From assembly GCA_045110475.1 (NCBI GenBank), contig JBGCGC010000133.1, positions 62,001-126,000 of the forward strand: DNA of 64,000 nt, written 5' to 3'. This DNA is from Granulosicoccus sp045110475 (GTDB lineage: Bacteria > Pseudomonadota > Gammaproteobacteria > Granulosicoccales > Granulosicoccaceae). This document shows, in pieces, positions 52,762 through 60,451 of this stretch; position 1 is the first letter of the stretch, and each line of letters begins with the position of its first letter. The position numbers were made by a program, and so were the translations under genes. The notes beneath the pieces were generated by a model, which was given only the letters and a program-made list of their open reading frames with translations, was not told the DNA's origin and did not search any database.

Positions 52762-53310
52762 ATGAAAACATCATTTCCCATTTGGGCGGTAGTCGCCATG
52801 GCTGTGGTGGTTGGGGCCTCCAACTATCTGGTACAGATTCCCATCAACGACTGGTTGACCTGGGGCGCATTGACCTATCCGTTGGCGTTTCTTGTCAACG
52901 ATCTTTGTAATCGTTTTCATGGTGCAGCAACTGCGCGTAAGGTTGTCTATACAGGCTTTGCCGTTGGGGTCATTCTGTCACTATCAGTCGACAGCATCGA
53001 TACCCGTATTGCCATCGCTTCGGGTACCGCATTTTTGCTTGCTCAACTTCTGGATATCGCCATTTTCGATCGTCTGCGCGATGGCAGATGGTGGATCGCA
53101 CCGGGCGTCTCCTCAGCTATCAGCACTGTCGTTGATACTTTCCTGTTTTTCGCTATTGCCTTTGCAGGTACTCAGACACCTTGGGTGCAATGGGCTATTG
53201 GTGATCTGGGCGTCAAGTGGGTAGTCGCTGTTTTGTCGGTGCTTTTGTTTGGCCTGATTGCGCGACGCAGCATCATGTCACAGGTTCAGCATTCCCCTCA
53301 AAAGAATTAA
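52762..53310 (+). CDS. VUT-family (DUF165/YhhQ-like) membrane transporter
   Basis: A 182-residue protein with about six membrane helices. YPLAFLVNDLCNRFHGAATARKVVY is the DUF165/YhhQ signature (shown in parts), followed by SGTAFLLAQLLDIAIFDRLRD and APGVSSAISTVVDTFLFF. YhhQ proteins import queuosine precursors, but this subgroup is not proven to. The end overlaps the convergent LuxR-type gene by 38 bp. Confidence 0.8.
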   Translation: MKTSFPIWAVVAMAVVVGASNYLVQIPINDWLTWGALTYPLAFLVNDLCNRFHGAATARKVVYTGFAVGVILSLSVDSIDTRIAIASGTAFLLAQLLDIAIFDRLRDGRWWIAPGVSSAISTVVDTFLFFAIAFAGTQTPWVQWAIGDLGVKWVVAVLSVLLFGLIARRSIMSQVQHSPQKN

Positions 53311-53950
53311 TGAGGCCCCGCTGCTGAGCTTCACGCACGCATGAGGTTCGGTTCTTCACGCCGAGCAACTTGAATAGCTGCGAGGTGTGATATTTGACGG
53401 TAGCTTCGGAAATTCCCACGATTTGCGAGATTTGCTTGTTGGAGTTTCCATCAGCCATCAGTTGTAAAACCTGTAGCTGCTTCTGTCCCGGTCTTAGCGA
53501 ATTAGCGTTCTGGCCCAGCGAAGACTTTCGCTCGCCATTCTGAAGTTGCAGATCGAATGCGGTAAAGCGCTCGGGAAAGAACCGACCGCCAGCCAGCACC
53601 TGCTTAAGTCCACTAATCATCGCAGCTCCAGGCAGGGTTTTCGGGATGAAGCCACAGGCGCCGTTTTCCATGGCCGCCTTGATGAATTTGTCATCATCAG
53701 AGCCACTTATTACAACGACAGGGACACGCTTGCGTCGGCTTTTGAGTCCAAGCAGTAGTCCAAGCCCGTCGATTCCCGGCATGAACAGATCGGTAAGAAT
53801 GAGATCGAAGCGCTTACCGGTGTCAATTATTGACAAGGCGTGCTGGGTTGAGTAACACGCGGTTATTTGCAATGCCGGATCAATTTCATCGAGCATGACT
53901 TTCATGGCGTCTGCGACTAGTCTGTGATCTTCTACCATGAGAATGTTCAT
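53273..53950 (-). CDS. LuxR/NarL-family response regulator
   Basis: A 225-residue regulator. The receiver domain has VEDHRLVADAM, phospho-Asp in ILTDLFMPGIDG and VISGSDDDKF. The C-terminal HTH has RPGQKQLQVLQLMADGNSNKQISQIVGISEATVKYHTSQLF in parts. GGAG lies about 9 bases upstream. No kinase is adjacent. Confidence 0.9.
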   Translation of the reverse strand: MNILMVEDHRLVADAMKVMLDEIDPALQITACYSTQHALSIIDTGKRFDLILTDLFMPGIDGLGLLLGLKSRRKRVPVVVISGSDDDKFIKAAMENGACGFIPKTLPGAAMISGLKQVLAGGRFFPERFTAFDLQLQNGERKSSLGQNANSLRPGQKQLQVLQLMADGNSNKQISQIVGISEATVKYHTSQLFKLLGVKNRTSCVREAQQRGLINSFEGNAEPVT

Positions 53951-54245
53951 TTTTTTCTCCGTAATGCAAATGTGGTTTTGCCAGCTACTGATCCAAACTC
54001 GGGGCTGAGCCGACTATTGAACAGTGGTTGGCAACTGTGAAAACCGTTTGCGTAAGTTCGCCCACATCTGCTCGATCGTCAATTACCCGAATGGATAGTC
54101 TGTCGAGGGCATGTTACCGTCTGACCCGTTGAGCTGACCCGAAAGATCACGCGCCGTTTGCCTGTCCCAGGCTGCCATCAGTAGCGATTGTTCGACATTT
54201 ACGCAAGTCATATTTGTTCTACCAGCAAAGGCAACGATCTGTCCC
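53951..54245 (+). other. Intergenic region between the LuxR-type gene and allA
   Basis: About 295 bp between divergent genes. It is AT-balanced with no ORF I can support, no clear operator and no PpsR-type site. Both promoters should lie here. Confidence 0.35.
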
Positions 54246-54731
54246 ATGACTGAAACCATCAAGGCCCAACCACTCATCGCACCGATTTTTGAAGGATTTG
54301 GTGATGTTATCGAAGTGCAGCCCAAGCCGTCGATGATGATCAATGAAGGCAATTGCGCGCGATATCATGATCTTGCGACACTGGATTTTTTCGAGGCCCG
54401 TGCTGGGATCAGTGTTTTTCAGGCACAGCCATATGCCATACCGCACACGCTTCGTATGATGGAAAGGCACCCGTTAGGCAGTCAGGCTTTTCTGCCTCTC
54501 ACTAATGAGCCGTTTCTGGTTATCGTCGCCGAAGATCTTGACGGGGAACCGCACAGGCCTGCCGCGTTTATCACCAACGGTCGCCAAGGGGTGAACTATC
54601 ACCGCAACACCTGGCATGGCGTGCTGACACCTTTGGCCGGCTCAGGGTTATTCGCTGTCATCGACAGAATAGGTGAGGGTAGAAATTTACAGGAACACTG
54701 GTTTAATTCCGACTATCGGGTGATAGTGTAG
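54246..54731 (+). CDS. allA: Ureidoglycolate lyase-like protein (AllA family)
   Basis: A 161-residue cupin-like protein resembling AllA, which cleaves ureidoglycolate to glyoxylate and urea in purine breakdown. Hallmarks are PTFEGFGDV-like PIFEGFGDVIE, MMERHPLGSQAFLPL and VNYHRNTWHGVLTPL. No other allantoin genes lie nearby, so physiological role is inferred. Confidence 0.85.
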   Translation: MTETIKAQPLIAPIFEGFGDVIEVQPKPSMMINEGNCARYHDLATLDFFEARAGISVFQAQPYAIPHTLRMMERHPLGSQAFLPLTNEPFLVIVAEDLDGEPHRPAAFITNGRQGVNYHRNTWHGVLTPLAGSGLFAVIDRIGEGRNLQEHWFNSDYRVIV

Positions 54732-54825
54732 TGAGACCTGTTTATCGGCATGAATTCTCAGCAAGGGCTTGTCAATGTCAGCCTTGAATCAGCCCCGTAC
54801 ACCAAAGACAATAATCTACACACGG

Positions 54826-55917
54826 CTATTCTGGTTGTTGCCCAACGGATAAATCGCCGCCAGCCGTATTGTCGACGGGCATGTCTTCTGTCTGCAGTAT
54901 CGAGACAATACCTTCAACCTGCCGGATAGCCGGCGCAGGCAGGAAACTGTGATCAAAAATGTCATTGGCAGTCAGCACGTTGGCAAAACTGTGGATGCTA
55001 TCGAGCTGTGTGATTGATTTTTCAAGCCGGGAGTCAACAACACCGCCCAGTCCCAGGCTCCGGACTTCGTCGGTCACTATGTGGTGTCCGATTGCCATGA
55101 CGAGCCGCTTTAATTCAACATCCGGGTCAGCATCTTCCACTCTGCTGACAACGTGTTCCACCGCCGCTGCCGGGTTGGCTATGGTTTCCTGATAGCCACG
55201 GATGGCTGCGCGCAGAAACGCTCGCACGGCAGCAGGATTTTGTTGTGCGAATTCGGGGTTGACGATAATGGCGTTACCGTACAGGTCCAGCCCGAAATCA
55301 CTCATCAGCATCAACGAGATATCCTCATCCGGTACACCAGCCTGTTGAAGCGTGATGTACGAGGTAAAGGAAAAGCCGGTTATTGCATCGACGTCGCCAG
55401 CGGCAAGCATCGGTTCACGCGCCGGAAAACCGACATTTTCGATACTGACCCGATCCTCGAGAATACCGTTGGCAACAACGAAGGCAGGCCATTGGGCAAA
55501 CGCACCATCAAAGGCAGGCGCTCCCAGTGTACGGCCCTCCAGATCAAGCGGGCCCGTCACACCTAGCGAGGGCCTGCCAAGAATGGCAAACGGTGGCGAG
55601 TTGTAGATGATGTAGATCGCCTTCATTTCCACATCGGGGTTTTCTGCGCGCCATTTGATCAGTGAGTTGATATCGGCCGAACCCAGCTGGTACTCGCCCG
55701 AGGCTACCTTGGGGATGGCGTCGACCGAGCCTGTGCCTCTGTCAAGGGTTACGTTCAGGGCCTCTTGAGCGAAGTAGCCTTTGTCCAGAGACAACAGCAG
55801 TGGCGCAGCCTGACCTTCCCATTTCCAGTCGTTGATGAAACTGATCAAGGTGTCGTCTGCCTTTGCGAACGGGCTGAGCAACAGGACGGCAACGGCAACA
55901 AGTAATCGATTCGGCAT
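54826..55917 (-). CDS. NMT1/THI5-like ABC substrate-binding protein
   Basis: A 363-residue periplasmic binding protein with signal peptide (RLLVAVAVLLLSPFAKADD). NDWKWEGQAAPLLLSLDKGYF, GSVDAIPKVASGEYQLGSADIN and the DVDAITGF segment match the NMT1/THI5 family that binds sulfonates, nitrate analogues, pyrimidines or taurine. ATG 55917 gives a clean signal peptide; a 46-residue in-frame upstream extension would break it. No permease or ATPase is adjacent. Confidence 0.82.
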   Translation of the reverse strand: MPNRLLVAVAVLLLSPFAKADDTLISFINDWKWEGQAAPLLLSLDKGYFAQEALNVTLDRGTGSVDAIPKVASGEYQLGSADINSLIKWRAENPDVEMKAIYIIYNSPPFAILGRPSLGVTGPLDLEGRTLGAPAFDGAFAQWPAFVVANGILEDRVSIENVGFPAREPMLAAGDVDAITGFSFTSYITLQQAGVPDEDISLMLMSDFGLDLYGNAIIVNPEFAQQNPAAVRAFLRAAIRGYQETIANPAAAVEHVVSRVEDADPDVELKRLVMAIGHHIVTDEVRSLGLGGVVDSRLEKSITQLDSIHSFANVLTANDIFDHSFLPAPAIRQVEGIVSILQTEDMPVDNTAGGDLSVGQQPE

Positions 55918-56112
55918 GCTTGGGTGTACTTTTCTGGCGGGCGATGAGAAGTGTCGGATAAAGTCTGATGCTTTCGGCATTGGGGTGATGCACACGAATC
56001 GTGAACAACGGTGAATTCCAAGCAAATGTCGTGCTATCCACCGCCAGAAAGTCAATATCTTGCAGTTTTTAAGAGTGTAGATCAGCTGACGAGGCCGAGG
56101 GAATACGGCAGG

Positions 56113-56832
56113 TTAGCCGATGTTGCGCGATTCATTGCGCATTGCTTCAAGGTGCGTCTGGCACTCAGCAGACACCGCGTCCAGTTTCCTGTTCATTTGC
56201 TGGCAAGCGGCTGAAAAGTTGTCCTTTGCCATCTCGCTGTTTACGCTTAGCGGTGCACCAATACCGACAACGATGCTGGAAAATGGCACGGGTAGCATGA
56301 ATTTGTCCCAGGAACGAAGTTGCCAGACTCGACTGCCTGCATAGGACAGCGGCAGCAAGGGTGCCTTGCTCAATTGCGCCAGCATTGCCACTCCGGGTTT
56401 GCATTCATAGATTGGACCGGTTGGCCCGTCCGGTGTGACAATGGGGGAAATTCCCTGTTTGCGAATGGCGGTGTAGATCTCGCGCAAAGCCTGTGCACCT
56501 CCGCGTGTTGCCGAACCTCGGATGATATGCACCCCTTCACGGCTGAACATTTTTGTCGCAAGATCGCCATCGGCTGATGGACTGATCAGATAGCCAAGAT
56601 TCAGTTCAGGGGTATCCCTTGCGGTATCAAGCAGGTGTCTGACACAAAAAATCTGTTGCTGATGCCAGTAGCAAGGGATGAATGCATCGCCAGAGTCGAG
56701 CAAGCCCTGCAGGTTTTCCTGCCCGATGACTGCCCGTACCTTGCAGGTTTTCCATATGAGTCTGATCATTCCCCAGACCAGCGGTGGCAGGAGTCGATTA
56801 GCTATCTGGCGGCGCCGTTGCTTGAAGGTCAC
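56113..56832 (-). CDS. DUF374-type lysophospholipid acyltransferase-like protein
   Basis: A 239-residue protein. It has CYWHQQQIF (the DUF374 WH motif) and TPDGPTGPIYECKPGVAMLAQ (the conserved PDGP motif), which match lysophospholipid acyltransferase-like proteins of the LpxL/DUF374 type. One N-terminal hydrophobic helix. It is divergent from the P450 gene, with an 85-bp gap. Confidence 0.8.
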   Translation of the reverse strand: MTFKQRRRQIANRLLPPLVWGMIRLIWKTCKVRAVIGQENLQGLLDSGDAFIPCYWHQQQIFCVRHLLDTARDTPELNLGYLISPSADGDLATKMFSREGVHIIRGSATRGGAQALREIYTAIRKQGISPIVTPDGPTGPIYECKPGVAMLAQLSKAPLLPLSYAGSRVWQLRSWDKFMLPVPFSSIVVGIGAPLSVNSEMAKDNFSAACQQMNRKLDAVSAECQTHLEAMRNESRNIG

Positions 56833-56917
56833 GGTTGATCTGTTGTTTGGCTGATTGGGGGATATAACCCGATGATATACTTATCCGACCGGCCGCTCAT
56901 CGTCAAATTCATCGCCT

Positions 56918-58234
56918 GTGACTCCCATCAATGCCCCAGGGCCTGTCGAGCCTTTCGATGTCAACGTTGACCATGCCACATTCGAAAAGATTGGTGAATG
57001 GATTGTCAAATTTGGCGACACAGTGGCGATCACGCCAAACAAGAGAAAGTCTCCCGCGATACTGCTGAACAATCCCGAGCATGTCAAACAGGTGTTGATT
57101 GGTAATCATCGTAACTACGCCAAAGGCGTCGGCTTTGAGCGTGTTGCCATGTTGCTGGGCAACGGGATTATCGTCAGCGACGGTGATTTCTGGCGCTCGC
57201 AACGGCGCATGATCCAACCCGCGTTTCACCGCAAGATCATCGAGAATCTTGCGCTGATGATGCAACGCTGCAATGAGCGCAAACTTGAGCAATGGAGGCA
57301 AAAGGCGGCCGACGGCATCGCGATAGACTTGACAACCGAAATGAGTGACCTGGCGCTGGAAGTTATTCTGCGTGCATTGTTCAGCAACGATCTGGATGAG
57401 CTGATTAATGATCTCGGGGAAAACCCGTTTTCCCTGCTGGTTGAGGATGTAACCCGTGACCTGAAACTTGCCATGCGCTTCCGGGGCCTTACCCGTCATG
57501 TGTCCGGCATCATGCAAAAACGTCGGGGTCAGAAGCGCATCGAACACGATTTTCTATCGCTACTGATGGAAACACGCGACAAGAACAGCTTGCAGCCGAT
57601 GGCCGACAAGGCCCTGATCGACGAGGTCATGACCATTATTGTGGCTGGTCATGAAACCACGGCTGGCACGCTGAACTGGATCTGGTACCTGTTGTCGCAG
57701 CACGCGGCGCTAGAGCGTCAACTGCACAAGGAAGTTGACAGTCTTGCGATGAGTCCCGGGTTTGATGATCTGGATAAGCTTGGGTTCATCCGCCGCATGG
57801 TCGATGAAACCCTTCGACTTTATCCGCCAGTGTGGCTTTTTTCGAGGAAAGCACTGCACAGCGATACATTTACCAGTGCTGCGGGTGACGTTTCGATACC
57901 TGCGGGTACCGATGTGTTCCTTAGTCCTTATTTTCTGCATCGCGACAAGCGGCATTGGCATGAACCCGAGACAGTCAATCCCGATCGCTTTCTCGATGAA
58001 AATACCCGTGAACGCAACAAACATGTCTACTATCCTTTTTCATTGGGTTCGAGGCGTTGCATTGGCGAATTTTTCTCGCTGGTAGACATGCAGTTGCACA
58101 TTGGCCTTCTGGCGCAGCACTTTCGTCTGGTACACGTGCCTGGAGAGCCTGTGGAAATCGAACCCTTAATCAATTTACGCTCCAGCAGCAGCATCATGAT
58201 GATGCCTGTTTCACGAAAGCCGACGATTACATGA
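56918..58234 (+). CDS. Cytochrome P450, likely fatty-acyl oxidising
   Basis: A 438-residue P450. The I-helix oxygen-binding motif is AGHETTAG (about 246), the ExxR is ETLRLYPP (about 297), and the heme-binding loop is FSLGSRRCIGE with Cys about 382. Its last four bases, ATGA, overlap the start of the acyl-AMP ligase/ACP gene, implying the acyl chain is presented as acyl-ACP. It starts with GTG 56918. No redox partner gene is adjacent. Confidence 0.88.
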   Translation: MTPINAPGPVEPFDVNVDHATFEKIGEWIVKFGDTVAITPNKRKSPAILLNNPEHVKQVLIGNHRNYAKGVGFERVAMLLGNGIIVSDGDFWRSQRRMIQPAFHRKIIENLALMMQRCNERKLEQWRQKAADGIAIDLTTEMSDLALEVILRALFSNDLDELINDLGENPFSLLVEDVTRDLKLAMRFRGLTRHVSGIMQKRRGQKRIEHDFLSLLMETRDKNSLQPMADKALIDEVMTIIVAGHETTAGTLNWIWYLLSQHAALERQLHKEVDSLAMSPGFDDLDKLGFIRRMVDETLRLYPPVWLFSRKALHSDTFTSAAGDVSIPAGTDVFLSPYFLHRDKRHWHEPETVNPDRFLDENTRERNKHVYYPFSLGSRRCIGEFFSLVDMQLHIGLLAQHFRLVHVPGEPVEIEPLINLRSSSSIMMMPVSRKPTIT

Positions 58235-60234
58235 CCCACAATATTGACAATCAGACGCTGGTAGACGTACTGCAGGTGCGCGCTGGCAGTCAACACGGTA
58301 TTACCTTTATTGAAGGGCAAGGTAAACGTGAGTATGTTGGCTTTGGGCAGATGCTGCAGCAAGCGACGCGGCGTTTAGCGCAGTTTCAGCAAGCAGGCAT
58401 CAAGTCCGGCCATCACCTGGTAATCCAGAGCAATGACAACGCACTGTTTCTGGAGGCGTTCTGGGCGTGTCTTCTAGGTGGCATTGTTGCCGTGCCGGTG
58501 GCAGGCGGTAACAGTCGAGAGCACAGGTTAAAGCTATTCAGAATCGTGAAAATGCTGGATAACGCTGCGCTGTACACCGATACGAAAAACCTGCAGCGCC
58601 TGCAACAGTTTGCCGAGGCCAATGCATTGGGGCCAGAGTTTGCCACTATCGAATCACGATGTTGCCTGACAGATTCTGTGGTTACTGATAGTCATGCTGC
58701 CGTGCCGGCAAAGCCACAAGCCGACGATATCGCCTTCATCCAGTTCTCATCAGGTTCAACTAGCACGCCCAAGGGTATTGTGCTGACACATAGCAATCTG
58801 ATGACCAACACCCGGTCTATTATCGATGGGTGCCTGATGAACTCTGACGATCATCTTCTCAGCTGGATGCCGCTGACGCATGATATGGGGCTTATCGGTT
58901 TCCACCTTACCCCTCTGGTATGCGATACCAGCCATTCGCTGATGCCCACCGATTTGTTCGTGCGACGCCCCGGTCTGTGGTTGAGTGAAACACAGGCAAT
59001 GCAGGCAAGCATTCTCTGCTCTCCCAATTTCGGATATCAGCATCTGCTCAAGTCATTCAAGGCTGATCGTCATGCTGATCTGGATTTGTCGTGCATCAGA
59101 TTGCTGTTCAATGGTGCAGAGCCCATATCCGTCTCTCTCTGCCATGAGTTCATGAAAACGCTGCAACCGTTTGCCCTTGATGGCAATGCAATGATGCCCG
59201 TTTATGGATTGGCTGAAGCCAGTCTGGCCGTCACGTTCCCATCACTGGAGAAACGTTTCACCACCGTATCTCTGGATAGATCATCGATGGGCATTGGTGA
59301 TAGTGTGCGCATACTCCCCGTTGCTGATGCGCACGATACCTCGGGAATTGAACTGCTGTCAGTCGGAAAACCAGTCTCGCACGTAGAGGTGATGATCCGC
59401 GGTAATGACAACGAGCCATACAATGAGCTCATTGCAGGACGTATCTGTATTCGTGGAAAGAACGTCACCTCAGGCTACTACCGCGAACCGGAATTGAACG
59501 CACAGATGATTGACGCTGACGGTTGGCTCGATACTGGCGATCTTGGTTTTTTGCATGATGGGCAGCTATACATAACCGGACGTGCCAAAGATGTCATCTT
59601 CATCAATGGCCAGAACGTTTACCCGCATGATCTTGAAGAAATTCTGATTCAGGAGAATCTGGTCGAACGTGGCAAACTGGCTATCGGCAGCCAGGCTGTG
59701 GCCGATGCCGTGGATGAACAATTGCTGGTTTTTGTGCTGCACCGTTCAGAGCTGTCGGAGCTGGAAACACTGGCGCGTGATATTACCCGGACACTGAGCA
59801 CTCAGGCGGGTGTGGCTGTGGATGCGGTAGTGGCCGTGCCGCGCATTCCGAAAACCACGAGTGGCAAGGTGCAGCGGTTTGAACTGCTCCAATACTTTCA
59901 AGCAGGGGAGTATCAGGCCCTGCAGCAGGAACCCCTCCCCAACGCGGCCTTGGCAAATGGAGTCGATGACATCCCACCCGCTGGCCTGCCGGCGGCGGAG
60001 TCAGAGTCGGAACAGTCAACGGCTGCTCGTCTTCTATTGCTCTGCAACTCTCATATCGAAGGCATGCAGTTCGGGCCGGATGACAACCTGTTCGACCTGG
60101 GTATCAGCTCACTGACATTGGCGGAGATTCACGCCTCAATCGAGGATACGTGGCCCGATCAGGTGGAAATTACCGACCTTTTTGACTATCCGACTGTGTC
60201 GGAGTTGGCCGCATTTCTTGATAAGCAGCGTTGA
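58231..60234 (+). CDS. Fatty-acyl-AMP ligase fused to acyl carrier protein
   Basis: A 667-residue two-domain enzyme. The adenylation domain has IQFSSGSTSTPKGIVLTHSN (about 170-190), YGLAEASLAV, TGDLGFLHDGQLYITGRAKD and the C-terminal Lys region PKTTSGKVQRFEL. The last about 75 residues are an ACP with the phosphopantetheine Ser in FDLGISSLTLAE. ATG 58231 overlaps the P450 stop. FAALs load free fatty acids onto carrier proteins without CoA. The product is unknown. Confidence 0.9.
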   Translation: MTHNIDNQTLVDVLQVRAGSQHGITFIEGQGKREYVGFGQMLQQATRRLAQFQQAGIKSGHHLVIQSNDNALFLEAFWACLLGGIVAVPVAGGNSREHRLKLFRIVKMLDNAALYTDTKNLQRLQQFAEANALGPEFATIESRCCLTDSVVTDSHAAVPAKPQADDIAFIQFSSGSTSTPKGIVLTHSNLMTNTRSIIDGCLMNSDDHLLSWMPLTHDMGLIGFHLTPLVCDTSHSLMPTDLFVRRPGLWLSETQAMQASILCSPNFGYQHLLKSFKADRHADLDLSCIRLLFNGAEPISVSLCHEFMKTLQPFALDGNAMMPVYGLAEASLAVTFPSLEKRFTTVSLDRSSMGIGDSVRILPVADAHDTSGIELLSVGKPVSHVEVMIRGNDNEPYNELIAGRICIRGKNVTSGYYREPELNAQMIDADGWLDTGDLGFLHDGQLYITGRAKDVIFINGQNVYPHDLEEILIQENLVERGKLAIGSQAVADAVDEQLLVFVLHRSELSELETLARDITRTLSTQAGVAVDAVVAVPRIPKTTSGKVQRFELLQYFQAGEYQALQQEPLPNAALANGVDDIPPAGLPAAESESEQSTAARLLLLCNSHIEGMQFGPDDNLFDLGISSLTLAEIHASIEDTWPDQVEITDLFDYPTVSELAAFLDKQR

Positions 60235-60451
60235 GGTTGCGATTTGATGTGTGACAACAAGCCTGACATTGCTACGTTGCCCGCAACTACAAGGTATTTC
60301 TCCCACGGCTGCACGCAAGCTTATTTCAAATTCCTGACACACCGTGTCATTATCGCTGGCTTGTGAAGGCCGTTGCACCGGTCAGGCTTGTCAACTGACG
60401 TTCAGTTGATACTTTGAAGCAGCGTGCAACCATGAAACCAGAGGAGCTAAC
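60235..60451 (+). other. Intergenic region upstream of the flavoprotein gene
   Basis: About 217 bp with no supported ORF. No convincing terminator or promoter was identified. A strong GAGGAG lies just before the GTG at 60452. Confidence 0.35.
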
